Of a stretch of DNA of 17,670 bases, positions 6,467-13,595 are shown in pieces. The notes under the pieces are model-generated. The model was not told where the DNA came from and ran no database searches. It worked only from the letters and a program-made list of their open reading frames with translations. Made by a program: the position numbers and the translations under genes. Source of the DNA: JBGPHT01 sp041484525 (lineage in GTDB: Bacteria > Acidobacteriota > Terriglobia > Bryobacterales > Bryobacteraceae). The DNA is taken from contig JBGPHT010000161.1 in assembly GCA_041484525.1 (NCBI GenBank), positions 1 to 17,670 on the forward strand. Direction: 5' to 3'. How positions within the stretch are numbered: position 1 is the first letter of the stretch; each line of letters opens with the position of its first letter.

Positions 6467-7855
6467 TTGCGCACCTACGATCTTATAGTCATCGGCTCTG
6501 GGCCGGCCGGACAACGCGCCGCCATCCAGGGCGCCAAGTGCGGCCGTCGTGTCGCCATCGTCGAGCAGCGCCAGATTGTCGGCGGAACCTGCATCAACAC
6601 CGGCACTATCCCTAGCAAGACCATGCGGGAAGCGGTGATGCACTTGTCGGGGTTCCAGTTTCAGGGAATCTACGGCACTAACTATCACGTAAAAGACAAG
6701 ATCTCTATGGCTGACCTGAGTTTCCGGGTTAGTCAGGTGATTCGAACTGAGTCCGACGTCACTCAAGGGCAGCTCACGCGCAACGGCGTCGAGGTTCTGC
6801 ACGCGCGCGCCAGCTTTATCGATGCCACTCACGTCCATCTGGAGAATCCGAAGGGGTCGGCGGATCTGGAAGCTCCCATCATCATCATCGCTACCGGCAC
6901 TAAGCCGGCCGGATCCGAGACAGTACCGACCAATGGAAGGACTATTCTCGACAGTGACCAGATCCTCCAGATGCAGGACATTCCGAAGACGCTGATCGTG
7001 GTCGGCGGCGGCGTCATTGGTGTAGAGTACGCCTGCATGTTCGCCATTCTGGGCGTGCGCGTGATCCTGGTGGAGAAGCGGCCGCGGCTGCTCGAATTTG
7101 CCGACACGGAAATCGTCGAGGCGCTCTCCTATCACCTGCGCGACCACCGCGTCACCATGCGGCTGAACGAGGAAGTGAAGAGCGTGGAGGAGGCGCCCGA
7201 TGGCGCAGTGGTCGCCAATCTGCAAAGCAACAAGAAGATTTTGGGCGACTCACTCCTCTATGCCGTGGGCCGTCAGGGAAACGTGGACGAACTGAACCTG
7301 GCGGCGGCCGGCCTCGAAGCCGACAATCGCGGACGGATCGCGGTAGACAAGGAATATCGAACGAAGGTGCCGAACATCTTCGCGGCCGGCGACGTGATCG
7401 GCTTCCCTAGTTTGGCTTCGGTTTCGATGGAGCAGGGGCGGATCGCCGCCGCCACCGCCTTCGGCCTGAAGATTCAATCCAACCCCGCGAACTACCCGTA
7501 CGGGATCTACACGATTCCCGAGATTTCCTTCATCGGCAAGACGGAGGAGCAGTTGACCCAGGACGACGTGCCGTACGAAGTCGGGCTGGCTTACTATCGC
7601 GAGACGGCGCGCGGCCAGATTCGCGGCGATACCACGGGGCGGCTGAAGCTCATCTTTCACCGCGAGACGCGCGAGATTCTGGGAGTTCATATCATCGGAG
7701 AAGGGGCGGCGGAATTGTTGCATATCGGGCAGGCGGTGCTGGTGCTCAAGGGCACGGTGGACTATTTCGTCGAGACCGTCTTCAACTATCCCACCCTGGC
7801 CGAATGCTACAAGCAGGCGGCGTTTAACGGCCTCAACAAGCTGTTGCGGTATTAG
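6467..7855 (+). CDS. sthA: Soluble pyridine nucleotide transhydrogenase (Si-specific)
   Basis: The 462-residue flavoprotein belongs to the dihydrolipoamide dehydrogenase/glutathione reductase fold. SthA passes hydride between NADPH and NAD+ in the cytoplasm. Seen: FAD-binding GSGPAG (10-15), GGTCINTGTIPSK (39-51) where the second redox Cys of lipoamide dehydrogenases is Thr47, NAD(P)-binding LIVVGGGVIGVEYACMF, the second FAD motif NIFAAGDVIGFP, and a C-terminal GEGAAELLHIGQAVLVL and VFNYPTLAECYKQAAFNGLN. Loss of the second Cys and the C-terminal motif both point to SthA rather than Lpd. The start is TTG at 6467, with no Shine-Dalgarno sequence; it lies 13 bases past the inverted repeat. The ROK-like gene follows at 7865, with its ribosome binding site on the sthA stop codon. 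Confidence 0.93.
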   Translation: MRTYDLIVIGSGPAGQRAAIQGAKCGRRVAIVEQRQIVGGTCINTGTIPSKTMREAVMHLSGFQFQGIYGTNYHVKDKISMADLSFRVSQVIRTESDVTQGQLTRNGVEVLHARASFIDATHVHLENPKGSADLEAPIIIIATGTKPAGSETVPTNGRTILDSDQILQMQDIPKTLIVVGGGVIGVEYACMFAILGVRVILVEKRPRLLEFADTEIVEALSYHLRDHRVTMRLNEEVKSVEEAPDGAVVANLQSNKKILGDSLLYAVGRQGNVDELNLAAAGLEADNRGRIAVDKEYRTKVPNIFAAGDVIGFPSLASVSMEQGRIAAATAFGLKIQSNPANYPYGIYTIPEISFIGKTEEQLTQDDVPYEVGLAYYRETARGQIRGDTTGRLKLIFHRETREILGVHIIGEGAAELLHIGQAVLVLKGTVDYFVETVFNYPTLAECYKQAAFNGLNKLLRY

Positions 7856-7864
7856 GAGGGTCTT

Positions 7865-8746
7865 ATGGGGGTCAGCATCGGTGTGCTGGCCACGCAGTAC
7901 ATCTGGGTGGGCGCCGTCGAGGGTACTACACTCGGCTCCGTGCGGATGTTTCCCGATCCGGGGAGCGAGCACCTCGACCTGAAATCGCTCCCCTCCGAAG
8001 AGATCCTCGCGCGCATGGTCGAACTGATCGCCGCGGTGCGTGGCGATCGGCCTGTCGATTCGGTGGGCGCGGGCTTCCCCGGCATCGTTCGCCACGGCAT
8101 CATCGAGGAGTCGCCAAACCTGGGACAGCTCAAGGGTCTGCGCGCCGCGGCGGCACTGGCGAGCGCGCTCGAGCGCGCCGGGATCAGCGCGCCGGTGACG
8201 GCGATGAACGACTCGGACGCGCTCGCCGCCGGAATCGCAGCCGTGCGCGGCGTGCTCGAGAAGGTGATTCGCGTGTGGTACCTCGGTGACGGGATCGGTT
8301 TCGGCCGATATCCCCGCGGCGAGGGCATCTGGGAGGCCGGCCATTCCGTGGTGTCGCTCGATCCCAAGGAGCGCTTCTGCGGCTGCGGCGGCACGGGGCA
8401 TCTGGAAGGCATCATGGGCAACCGGGCCATGCGGCTGCGCTTCCTCGACATGGAACCTGAAGAGGTCTTTGCCGCGGCGCGTAAGGGCGATGCGCGCGCC
8501 CACGAATTCGTTAAGCTCTGGCATCGCGCGCTGGCCGCCGCCACCGCTACCAGCGTCCATATCGACGGCCCGGGTCTGTTTTATCTCGCCGGACCGAATG
8601 CCGGCCTGGTGGAACTCGGACTGGTCGGCACCTACCTGCAGGACATGGTGAAGATGACGCCGCTGCAGGGCAGCTTCTTCGAAGTGGTGCCGGCGTTCCA
8701 TGACCTGGCGCTCATCGGCGCCGCGGTGAACAGCCGGATCAGATAG
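7865..8746 (+). CDS. ROK-family protein, degenerate (sugar-binding motifs kept, N-terminal phosphate motif lost)
   Basis: The 293-residue length is that of ROK sugar kinases (glucokinase, N-acetylmannosamine or N-acetylglucosamine kinase types). Kept: VGAGFPGIV (67-75), SPNL (83-86), the ND pair with the catalytic-type Asp (MNDSDALAAG, Asp116), the sugar-binding E-x-G-H (WEAGH, 156-160) and most of the zinc motif (CGCGGTGHLE, 172-181). Altered: the usual N-terminal D-x-G-G-T ATP-phosphate motif is absent (SIGVLATQYIWVGAV instead), the second phosphate loop reads LGDGIGFG rather than LGTGIGGG, and the third zinc Cys is His179. It may be a weak or atypical kinase, or a sugar-sensing pseudo-kinase. 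There is no helix-turn-helix, so it is not a ROK repressor. AGGAGGG (7854-7860) overlaps the sthA stop, showing cotranslation with sthA. Its last 8 bases overlap convergent prmA. Confidence 0.8.
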   Translation: MGVSIGVLATQYIWVGAVEGTTLGSVRMFPDPGSEHLDLKSLPSEEILARMVELIAAVRGDRPVDSVGAGFPGIVRHGIIEESPNLGQLKGLRAAAALASALERAGISAPVTAMNDSDALAAGIAAVRGVLEKVIRVWYLGDGIGFGRYPRGEGIWEAGHSVVSLDPKERFCGCGGTGHLEGIMGNRAMRLRFLDMEPEEVFAAARKGDARAHEFVKLWHRALAAATATSVHIDGPGLFYLAGPNAGLVELGLVGTYLQDMVKMTPLQGSFFEVVPAFHDLALIGAAVNSRIR

Positions 8747-9485
8747 CCAGCAGGGCCCAGTTGCCTTTGGTGCGAACCTCGCGCGCAGCCGGCAGCGCGG
8801 CTTTCACTTGCTCCACTTCCGGCAACTCGAAGCCGCTCGCCAGCAGAATGCCGCTCGGGCGGCGCACGCGCAGCAGGTCGGGCGCGAGTTGGATGATGGC
8901 CTCCGGGTTGATGTTGGCCACTACCAGATCGGCCGCGGCCTCGCGTACCGCGTCCACCGAACCGACAAATCCTGCACCCGCAATTTCCACCGCGATGGGG
9001 TCGGTGTCGCATGCGAACACGCGGGCCGCGCCAAGCAGCTTCGCCGCCCGCGCCAGAATGCCGGAGCCGGTGCCTACGTCGAGCACCGTCATGCCCGGCT
9101 CGAGGTAGTGTTCCAGAGCTTCGATGGCGAGGCGAGTGGTCTCGTGGACGCCGGTGCCGAAGGCCATGCCGGGGTTCACGGTGATGCGGAAGCGTCCCGG
9201 CGGAGCGGGGTCGTCGCGCCATTCGGGCACCAGGAAAAAGCGCGCGCCCACTTCCATCGGCTGCAGCAGGTCGCGAGCCGATTGCACCCAGTCGCGCTGC
9301 TCTTCCTGGCGAATCCCAGCGCCCGGATAGCGCCGCAGCAGTTCGCTCCGATCGGCCGCGTCTTCAAAGAACGCGCGCACGCGATAGGCCGACAGCTCGA
9401 CGATTCCCGCCGAGCCTTCTTCCCACAACTCGGCGATCAGCAGATCGCGATCTTCCGGGTCGCATTCGATTTCAAGGGAGAACAT
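8739..9485 (-). CDS. prmA: Ribosomal protein L11 methyltransferase
   Basis: PrmA is an S-adenosylmethionine-dependent enzyme that methylates lysines and the N-terminus of ribosomal protein L11. The family hallmark NPGMAFGTGVHETTRL (104-119) is intact, followed by the SAM-binding motif LDVGTGSGILARAA (135-148), an acidic end-of-strand FACDTDPIAVE (158-167) and LVVANINPEAI (187-197). At 248 residues it is shorter than the roughly 290 of E. coli; the shortfall is in the N-terminal L11-recognition domain, as in several other phyla. The ATG at 9485 is 27 bases from the divergent aldolase start; no clear ribosome binding site. The last 8 bases overlap the ROK-family gene tail to tail. Confidence 0.93.
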   Translation of the reverse strand: MFSLEIECDPEDRDLLIAELWEEGSAGIVELSAYRVRAFFEDAADRSELLRRYPGAGIRQEEQRDWVQSARDLLQPMEVGARFFLVPEWRDDPAPPGRFRITVNPGMAFGTGVHETTRLAIEALEHYLEPGMTVLDVGTGSGILARAAKLLGAARVFACDTDPIAVEIAGAGFVGSVDAVREAAADLVVANINPEAIIQLAPDLLRVRRPSGILLASGFELPEVEQVKAALPAAREVRTKGNWALLAI

Positions 9486-9512
9486 TGTTATCGTGGAATT
9501 TCAGGGCCGCTC

Positions 9513-10397
9513 ATGAAGCTACAAGGTATTTTCCCACCAATTGCGACGCCGTTCGACCACAACGGCAATATCTACGCCACCAAAGTTCAGCACAACGTGG
9601 AGAAGTGGAATCGGACGGCGCTGTCCGGTTACGTCGTCATGGGGTCGACGGGCGAGAGCGTGATGCTCACGACGGACGAGAAGCAGACCATGTGGGAGCT
9701 GGCGGCGAAGTATGCCGCGCCCGACAAACTGCTGATCGCGGGCACCGGCGTCGAGAGCGTGCGCGAGACCGTCTGCCTCACCAACCGCGCCGCCGGGATG
9801 GGCTACAAGGCTGCCATGGTGCGCACACCGCATTACTACAAAAACCTGGTCAATCGCGCCGACGCGCAGATTCTCTACTACCGCGCGGTGGCGGACCAAT
9901 CGCGCATCCCGCTCATCATCTATAACTGGCCGCAGGCTACCGGCGTGGATATCCCCGTAGAGGCGGTGGTCGCGATTTCCGAGCATCCGAATGTCATCGC
10001 CATCAAAGAAAGCTCGGGCAACCTGGAGAAGGTGATGCAGATGCTGCGCGAGGTGCGGGAGGGATTCCAGGTGCTGGTAGGCTCCGCGCCCACGCTGTGG
10101 CCGTCGCTGCTGATGGGCGCCTGCGGGGCGATTCTGGCGTACGCGAATGCGGCGCCCTATTCCGTGATTGCGATCTGGGAAGCGTTCCGCACGCGCGAGG
10201 AGGCGGCGGGCCTCGATTGGCAGAACCGCATTGGCCGCGCGTCCCAGTTGGTGACGACGAAGTATGGAGTTCCGGGGCTAAAGTACGCGATGGATCTGAA
10301 CGGCTACTACGGCGGGCCGCCGAGGCTGCCCCTAGTCCCTCCCACGGCCGAAGCGAAGCGCGAAATCGAAGAAGCGTTTAGGGACTTGAAGGGATAA
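9513..10397 (+). CDS. DHDPS/N-acetylneuraminate lyase family aldolase, 4-hydroxy-2-oxoglutarate aldolase-like
   Basis: The 294-residue class I aldolase has the (beta/alpha)8 fold. The Schiff-base lysine is Lys165 (VIAIKESSGN), the proton-relay Tyr is Tyr137 (IIYNWP), and the carboxylate-binding loop is GSTGES (44-49). The C-terminal half, especially FQVLVGSA and YGVPGLKYAMDLNGYYGGPPRLPL, closely recalls mammalian 4-hydroxy-2-oxoglutarate aldolase HOGA1 (FGIPGLKKIMDWFGYYGGP). True DapA is therefore less likely than an aldolase cleaving a 4-hydroxy-2-oxo acid or related keto sugar acid; the substrate is inference. The ATG at 9513 has AGGG 7 bases upstream. The frame is open further upstream, but that part is antisense to prmA and not a gene. 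The 3' end overlaps murJ by 20 bases tail to tail. Confidence 0.87.
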   Translation: MKLQGIFPPIATPFDHNGNIYATKVQHNVEKWNRTALSGYVVMGSTGESVMLTTDEKQTMWELAAKYAAPDKLLIAGTGVESVRETVCLTNRAAGMGYKAAMVRTPHYYKNLVNRADAQILYYRAVADQSRIPLIIYNWPQATGVDIPVEAVVAISEHPNVIAIKESSGNLEKVMQMLREVREGFQVLVGSAPTLWPSLLMGACGAILAYANAAPYSVIAIWEAFRTREEAAGLDWQNRIGRASQLVTTKYGVPGLKYAMDLNGYYGGPPRLPLVPPTAEAKREIEEAFRDLKG

Positions 10398-11958
10398 AGC
10401 GGCGGAGGGTTCGAGTGCACTCTTCCACCCGCAGCAAGAACGTGACGCCGAAGTAGACCAGCCCGTACGCGCCCAGGATCGGCACCGCGCTCACGATGGG
10501 GTCGTGAGGACCAATCGCTAACTTCACGCCCCAGCCCGCAGCGGCCGCGATTGCAGCCGAGATCCAAAGCTTCGCAACTAATGACGCAGGAAGTCCGGTC
10601 TGTCCAATGCGGCGGTTCAACGCGCGTCGCAGCAGCGTGAATTCCACCCACGCGGAAACGCCTGCCGACGCCGTCAGACCCGCGACGCCCCATCGCGGAT
10701 CGAGCCCCAACCACTTAGGCAGGGGAATCGCGCACAGGTAACCCAGCGCGGCCGTAAGCGCTACCCGGATCACGGCGAATCGCAGCGGCGTGCGCGTATC
10801 GCGCAGCGCATAGTAAGTGGACGAGTACAGCCGGCCCAGAGTGGACGCGAGCAGGCCGACGGCCGATCCGGCCAGGATGCCCCAGACGTACACCGAGTCC
10901 TGAGGGCTGAACAGGCCGTTCTCGAATAGCGCCGCCGAGATCACGCCGCCCAAGGCGAGAAAGCCCATCGCCGAAGGAACGATGAAGAACGCGATCTGGC
11001 GCAATCCGGAATTGAGGCGACGGCTGAGATACTGCGCGACCTCGGCCGGATCGCCCAGCGCGCTCGACATCGCGGGCAGTTCGGCGGCGGAAACCGCCAT
11101 CCCGAACAGACTCACGGGAAGTATGTAAAGCGTCTGGGCGGTGGTCAATCCAGCCACCGCGCCCTCGCCCAGCCAGCTCGCGAGCCACCCGTCCACGTAC
11201 CCGCTGATCTGCACCACGCCGCGGCTCACGAACACAGGTCCGAAGTTGCGGATCACCTCGCGCACCTGGGCGGATTGCGTGTCCAGAGTGAGCCGCAGGC
11301 GCCGCGCCAACCGGAGCACCATCGGCAACTGAATGCCGAATTGAAGCGCGCTTCCAGCCACCGACCCCCAGGCGTACGCGACCGCGAGCGAGTCCTGCTG
11401 CCGTTGGCGGAACACTAGAAGAGTCGCGATCGTCGCCACGTTCCAGATCACGGGCGCGGTGTAGGATAGGAAGAATTTCCGGTGGCTATTCAGGATGCCC
11501 AGGCACCAAGCCGACAGCACAAGCAGTCCCACGCCCGGAAACAGGATGCGCACCAGCCGGATGGTGAGCTCGCGCTTCTCGCCTTCGAACCCGGGCGCGA
11601 TGGCGACGATCAGCCACGGCGTCGCGAGCACACCAACCAGAACGAGGACGGAGGTCGTGAGTGCCAGAATTGCGAAGACCGCTCCGGCGACACGACCTGC
11701 TTCCTCCTCATCGCCCTCTGCCAGCAGACGAGCGTAAACGGGAATGAATGAGGCCGAAAGAACGCCTTCGCCGAACAGATTTTGCAGGAAGTTGGGGATG
11801 CGGAATGCCTGGTTCACGGCGTCCGCTGCGTCGGAGAGTCCGAAGTACCGCGAGAAGATGCGCTGGCGAACCAAGCCCACGATGCGGGTCAGTAGAATGC
11901 CCGCGCCCACCAGGAACGCGTGCCGGCCAGTGCTCTCGCGGTGCGCCGGCTTCGCCAC
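10378..11958 (-). CDS. murJ: Lipid II flippase MurJ
   Basis: The 526-residue polytopic inner-membrane protein of the MOP superfamily exports lipid II for peptidoglycan synthesis. The N-terminal family pattern is clear: LLTRIVGLVRQRIFSRYFGLSDAADA (22-47), giving Arg25, Arg31 and Asp46 that line up with the essential Arg18, Arg24 and Asp39 of E. coli MurJ, followed by NLFGEGVLSASFIPVYARLL. The rest is a series of hydrophobic helices consistent with 14 membrane segments, including the LPVSLFGMAVSAAELPAMS region in the middle. The GTG start at 11958 overlaps the TAG stop of the upstream dehydrogenase by one base (TAGTG), so translation is coupled. It is the last gene of the four-gene minus-strand run. 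Confidence 0.94.
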   Translation of the reverse strand: MAKPAHRESTGRHAFLVGAGILLTRIVGLVRQRIFSRYFGLSDAADAVNQAFRIPNFLQNLFGEGVLSASFIPVYARLLAEGDEEEAGRVAGAVFAILALTTSVLVLVGVLATPWLIVAIAPGFEGEKRELTIRLVRILFPGVGLLVLSAWCLGILNSHRKFFLSYTAPVIWNVATIATLLVFRQRQQDSLAVAYAWGSVAGSALQFGIQLPMVLRLARRLRLTLDTQSAQVREVIRNFGPVFVSRGVVQISGYVDGWLASWLGEGAVAGLTTAQTLYILPVSLFGMAVSAAELPAMSSALGDPAEVAQYLSRRLNSGLRQIAFFIVPSAMGFLALGGVISAALFENGLFSPQDSVYVWGILAGSAVGLLASTLGRLYSSTYYALRDTRTPLRFAVIRVALTAALGYLCAIPLPKWLGLDPRWGVAGLTASAGVSAWVEFTLLRRALNRRIGQTGLPASLVAKLWISAAIAAAAGWGVKLAIGPHDPIVSAVPILGAYGLVYFGVTFLLRVEECTRTLRRFIPSSP

Positions 11959-13022
11959 TAGTGCAGTTTCTCCAGCACCGCGCCGGTCACTTCCTCTGTG
12001 CTGCTTTTGCCCCCGAGATCGGGCGTGCGCACTTTGCCTTCCGCCAGCACCGCGGCCACAGCGCTTTCGATGTCTCGCGCTGCACCGGTCATCTGCAGGT
12101 GATCGAGCATCATCGCGGCGCTCAGGATCGTCGCCAGTGGATTGACCAGACCCTTACCGGCGATGTCGGGCGCCGATCCGTGGACCGGCTCGAACATGGA
12201 GGGGAACCGGCGCAACGGATCGAGATTGGCGCTGGCCGCGAGCCCCATGCTGCCGATGATGATGGCGGAGATATCGCTCAGGATGTCGCAGAAGAGATTC
12301 GAACCTACCACCACGTCGAAGCTCTCGGGGCGGCGGATGAAGTTCATGGCGGCTGCGTCCACCAGCAGCGACTCGGTCTCGATCGCGGGAAACTGCGCCG
12401 CCACATCCTGGAATGTGCGGTCCCACAGCACCATGCTGTAGCCCTGCGCGTTCGACTTGGTGATCGACGTGACGCGATTTTTCTTGTTCCGCTTCACCGC
12501 CAGTTCGAACGCGAAGCGCACGATGCGCTCGATGCCGCGGCGCGTGAAGACGGAAGTCTGGATGGCAACCTCGTCGGGCTGGAACTGGTAGACAAATCCG
12601 CCTACCTGCGCGTACTCGCCCTCGGTATTTTCGCGGACCACCACGAAATCGATGTCGCCGCCGCGCTTGCCCGCCAAGGGCGACTGCACACCGGGGTAGA
12701 GATACGCTGGCCGCACGTTGGCGTACTGATCGAACGCGCGGCGGATCGGCAGCAGCAGACCGTTGAGCGTGGTGTGGTCGGGGAGTTCGGGGTGCCCAAC
12801 GGCACCGAGAAGAATGGCATCGCACGGCTGCAGCAGGTCGATCGCGCCCGCCGGCATCATGCGGCCCCAGCGGAAAAAGTGGTCGGCGCCCCAATCGAAA
12901 TCCTGGAACGCGAACGTCACGTCATGTTTCTTGCCGGCCGCTTCCAGAACGCGCTTGGCAGGAGGGATCACCTCCTGCCCGACGCCATCACCCGCGATCA
13001 CTGCGATCGTAAATGTTCTCAT
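11958..13022 (-). CDS. D-malate / tartrate dehydrogenase-type decarboxylating dehydrogenase
   Basis: This is a member of the isocitrate/isopropylmalate dehydrogenase family, 354 residues from the ATG at 13022. Catalytic residues visible: RRAFDQYANVRP (94-105), RENTEGEYAQVGG (130-142) with Tyr137, Lys189 (TKSNAQG), and the metal-binding Asp222, Asp246 and Asp250 (SNLFCDILSD). The NAD-binding loop EPVHGSAPDIAGK with Asp286-Ile287 points to NAD+. The phrases AVGHPELPDHTTLNGLLLPIRR, PLAGKRGGDIDFVVV and SVFTRRGIERIVR closely follow E. coli D-malate dehydrogenase DmlA and tartrate dehydrogenases, more than LeuB. It would turn D-malate to pyruvate and CO2, or act on tartrate or a related hydroxy acid. 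The start is supported by a 4-base ATGA overlap with the Nudix stop. A 3-isopropylmalate activity cannot be excluded by eye. Confidence 0.87.
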   Translation of the reverse strand: MRTFTIAVIAGDGVGQEVIPPAKRVLEAAGKKHDVTFAFQDFDWGADHFFRWGRMMPAGAIDLLQPCDAILLGAVGHPELPDHTTLNGLLLPIRRAFDQYANVRPAYLYPGVQSPLAGKRGGDIDFVVVRENTEGEYAQVGGFVYQFQPDEVAIQTSVFTRRGIERIVRFAFELAVKRNKKNRVTSITKSNAQGYSMVLWDRTFQDVAAQFPAIETESLLVDAAAMNFIRRPESFDVVVGSNLFCDILSDISAIIIGSMGLAASANLDPLRRFPSMFEPVHGSAPDIAGKGLVNPLATILSAAMMLDHLQMTGAARDIESAVAAVLAEGKVRTPDLGGKSSTEEVTGAVLEKLH

Positions 13023-13576
13023 TGTCTCGAAGACAATTCTCTCACGCGGACGTAGGCGCAGCGGACATTGCCGGGAACGTCGAACCGTTCGAACTCCGCA
13101 GGCCCGCACCAGACTATGGCGTGCGATTCGTCGGACAGGCGGACGTCTTCAGAAGTTGCGTGGAACAGGAAGAGCAGGTCATGGTGCAGATGGTAGGGCT
13201 CGCGACCCCTGCCCGGGATTCCGTGGACATCGATCCCGATGAGCGGCGGCACTCCGCTTTCAAGCAGCACGCCCGTCTCTTCGACCACCTCGCGCCTCGC
13301 AGCGTCGCCGAGCGTCGCATCATCCGGCTCGATGTGTCCCCCCGGCAGCAGCCAGCGGTCGAGCCGGCGATGGTGGACCAGCAGCAACCGCTCGCCATCC
13401 GGCGCCAGCACGAGGCCCGTGCAGGTAACGTGACCGGGCGTGAACTGGTCGCGAGAGAACGGCTCGGGCGTGGACTCGAGGAGCATCATGACCAGTTCGC
13501 GGCTCTTGAGGGCCGCACCGTCGGAGTGATCGGAGAATTCGCGGGCCGTGTCCGCGGCAGTTGGGATGTCGAGCAT
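13019..13576 (-). CDS. Nudix hydrolase
   Basis: The product has 185 residues from the ATG at 13576. The open frame extends upstream, but that would overlap mscS, and 13576 lies 19 bases after the mscS stop. The Nudix box is GGHIEPDDATLGDAARREVVEETGVL (residues 79-104 region), with the metal-binding REVVEE core intact. It carries one residue more than the textbook spacing between the first Gly and REx2EE, and Asp in place of the first conserved Glu, a variant I have seen in other Nudix proteins. LVLAPDGERLLLVHHRRLDRWLLP is the usual strand before the box. It hydrolyses a nucleoside-diphosphate-linked compound, substrate unknown. An 80-residue region after the box contains HLHHDLLFLFHA, typical of the fold. 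TGA overlaps the next gene's ATG. Confidence 0.85.
   Translation of the reverse strand: MLDIPTAADTAREFSDHSDGAALKSRELVMMLLESTPEPFSRDQFTPGHVTCTGLVLAPDGERLLLVHHRRLDRWLLPGGHIEPDDATLGDAARREVVEETGVLLESGVPPLIGIDVHGIPGRGREPYHLHHDLLFLFHATSEDVRLSDESHAIVWCGPAEFERFDVPGNVRCAYVRVRELSSRQ
13022..13036. promoter_or_regulatory. Short perfect inverted repeat at the dehydrogenase start codon
   Basis: TTGTCT-CGA-AGACAA is a 6+3+6 palindrome whose end is the first base of the minus-strand ATG at 13022, inside the 3' end of the Nudix gene. It could form a small hairpin over the translation start or be a weak operator; it may also be chance. Confidence 0.3.
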
Positions 13577-13595
13577 AAAATCGGGCGAACTCGCG

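Noticed and set aside
7250..8701. 483-codon minus-strand frame opposite sthA and the ROK-family gene
   Set aside because: Shadow frame of two well-supported genes; no recognisable motif and no ribosome binding site.
8808..9512. Upstream extension of the aldolase frame over prmA
   Set aside because: The part before 9513 is antisense to prmA and unlike any aldolase; MKLQGIFPPIATPFD at 9513 is the usual family start.
11958..13022. Call of the dehydrogenase as LeuB
   Set aside because: Phrases such as SVFTRRGIERIVR and the PDHTTLNGLLLPIRR segment follow D-malate/tartrate dehydrogenases, and no leucine-pathway gene is adjacent; LeuB activity is only a fallback.
11748..13055. 435-codon plus-strand frame opposite murJ and the dehydrogenase
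   Set aside because: Antisense shadow typical of GC-rich DNA; the minus-strand frames carry clear family motifs.
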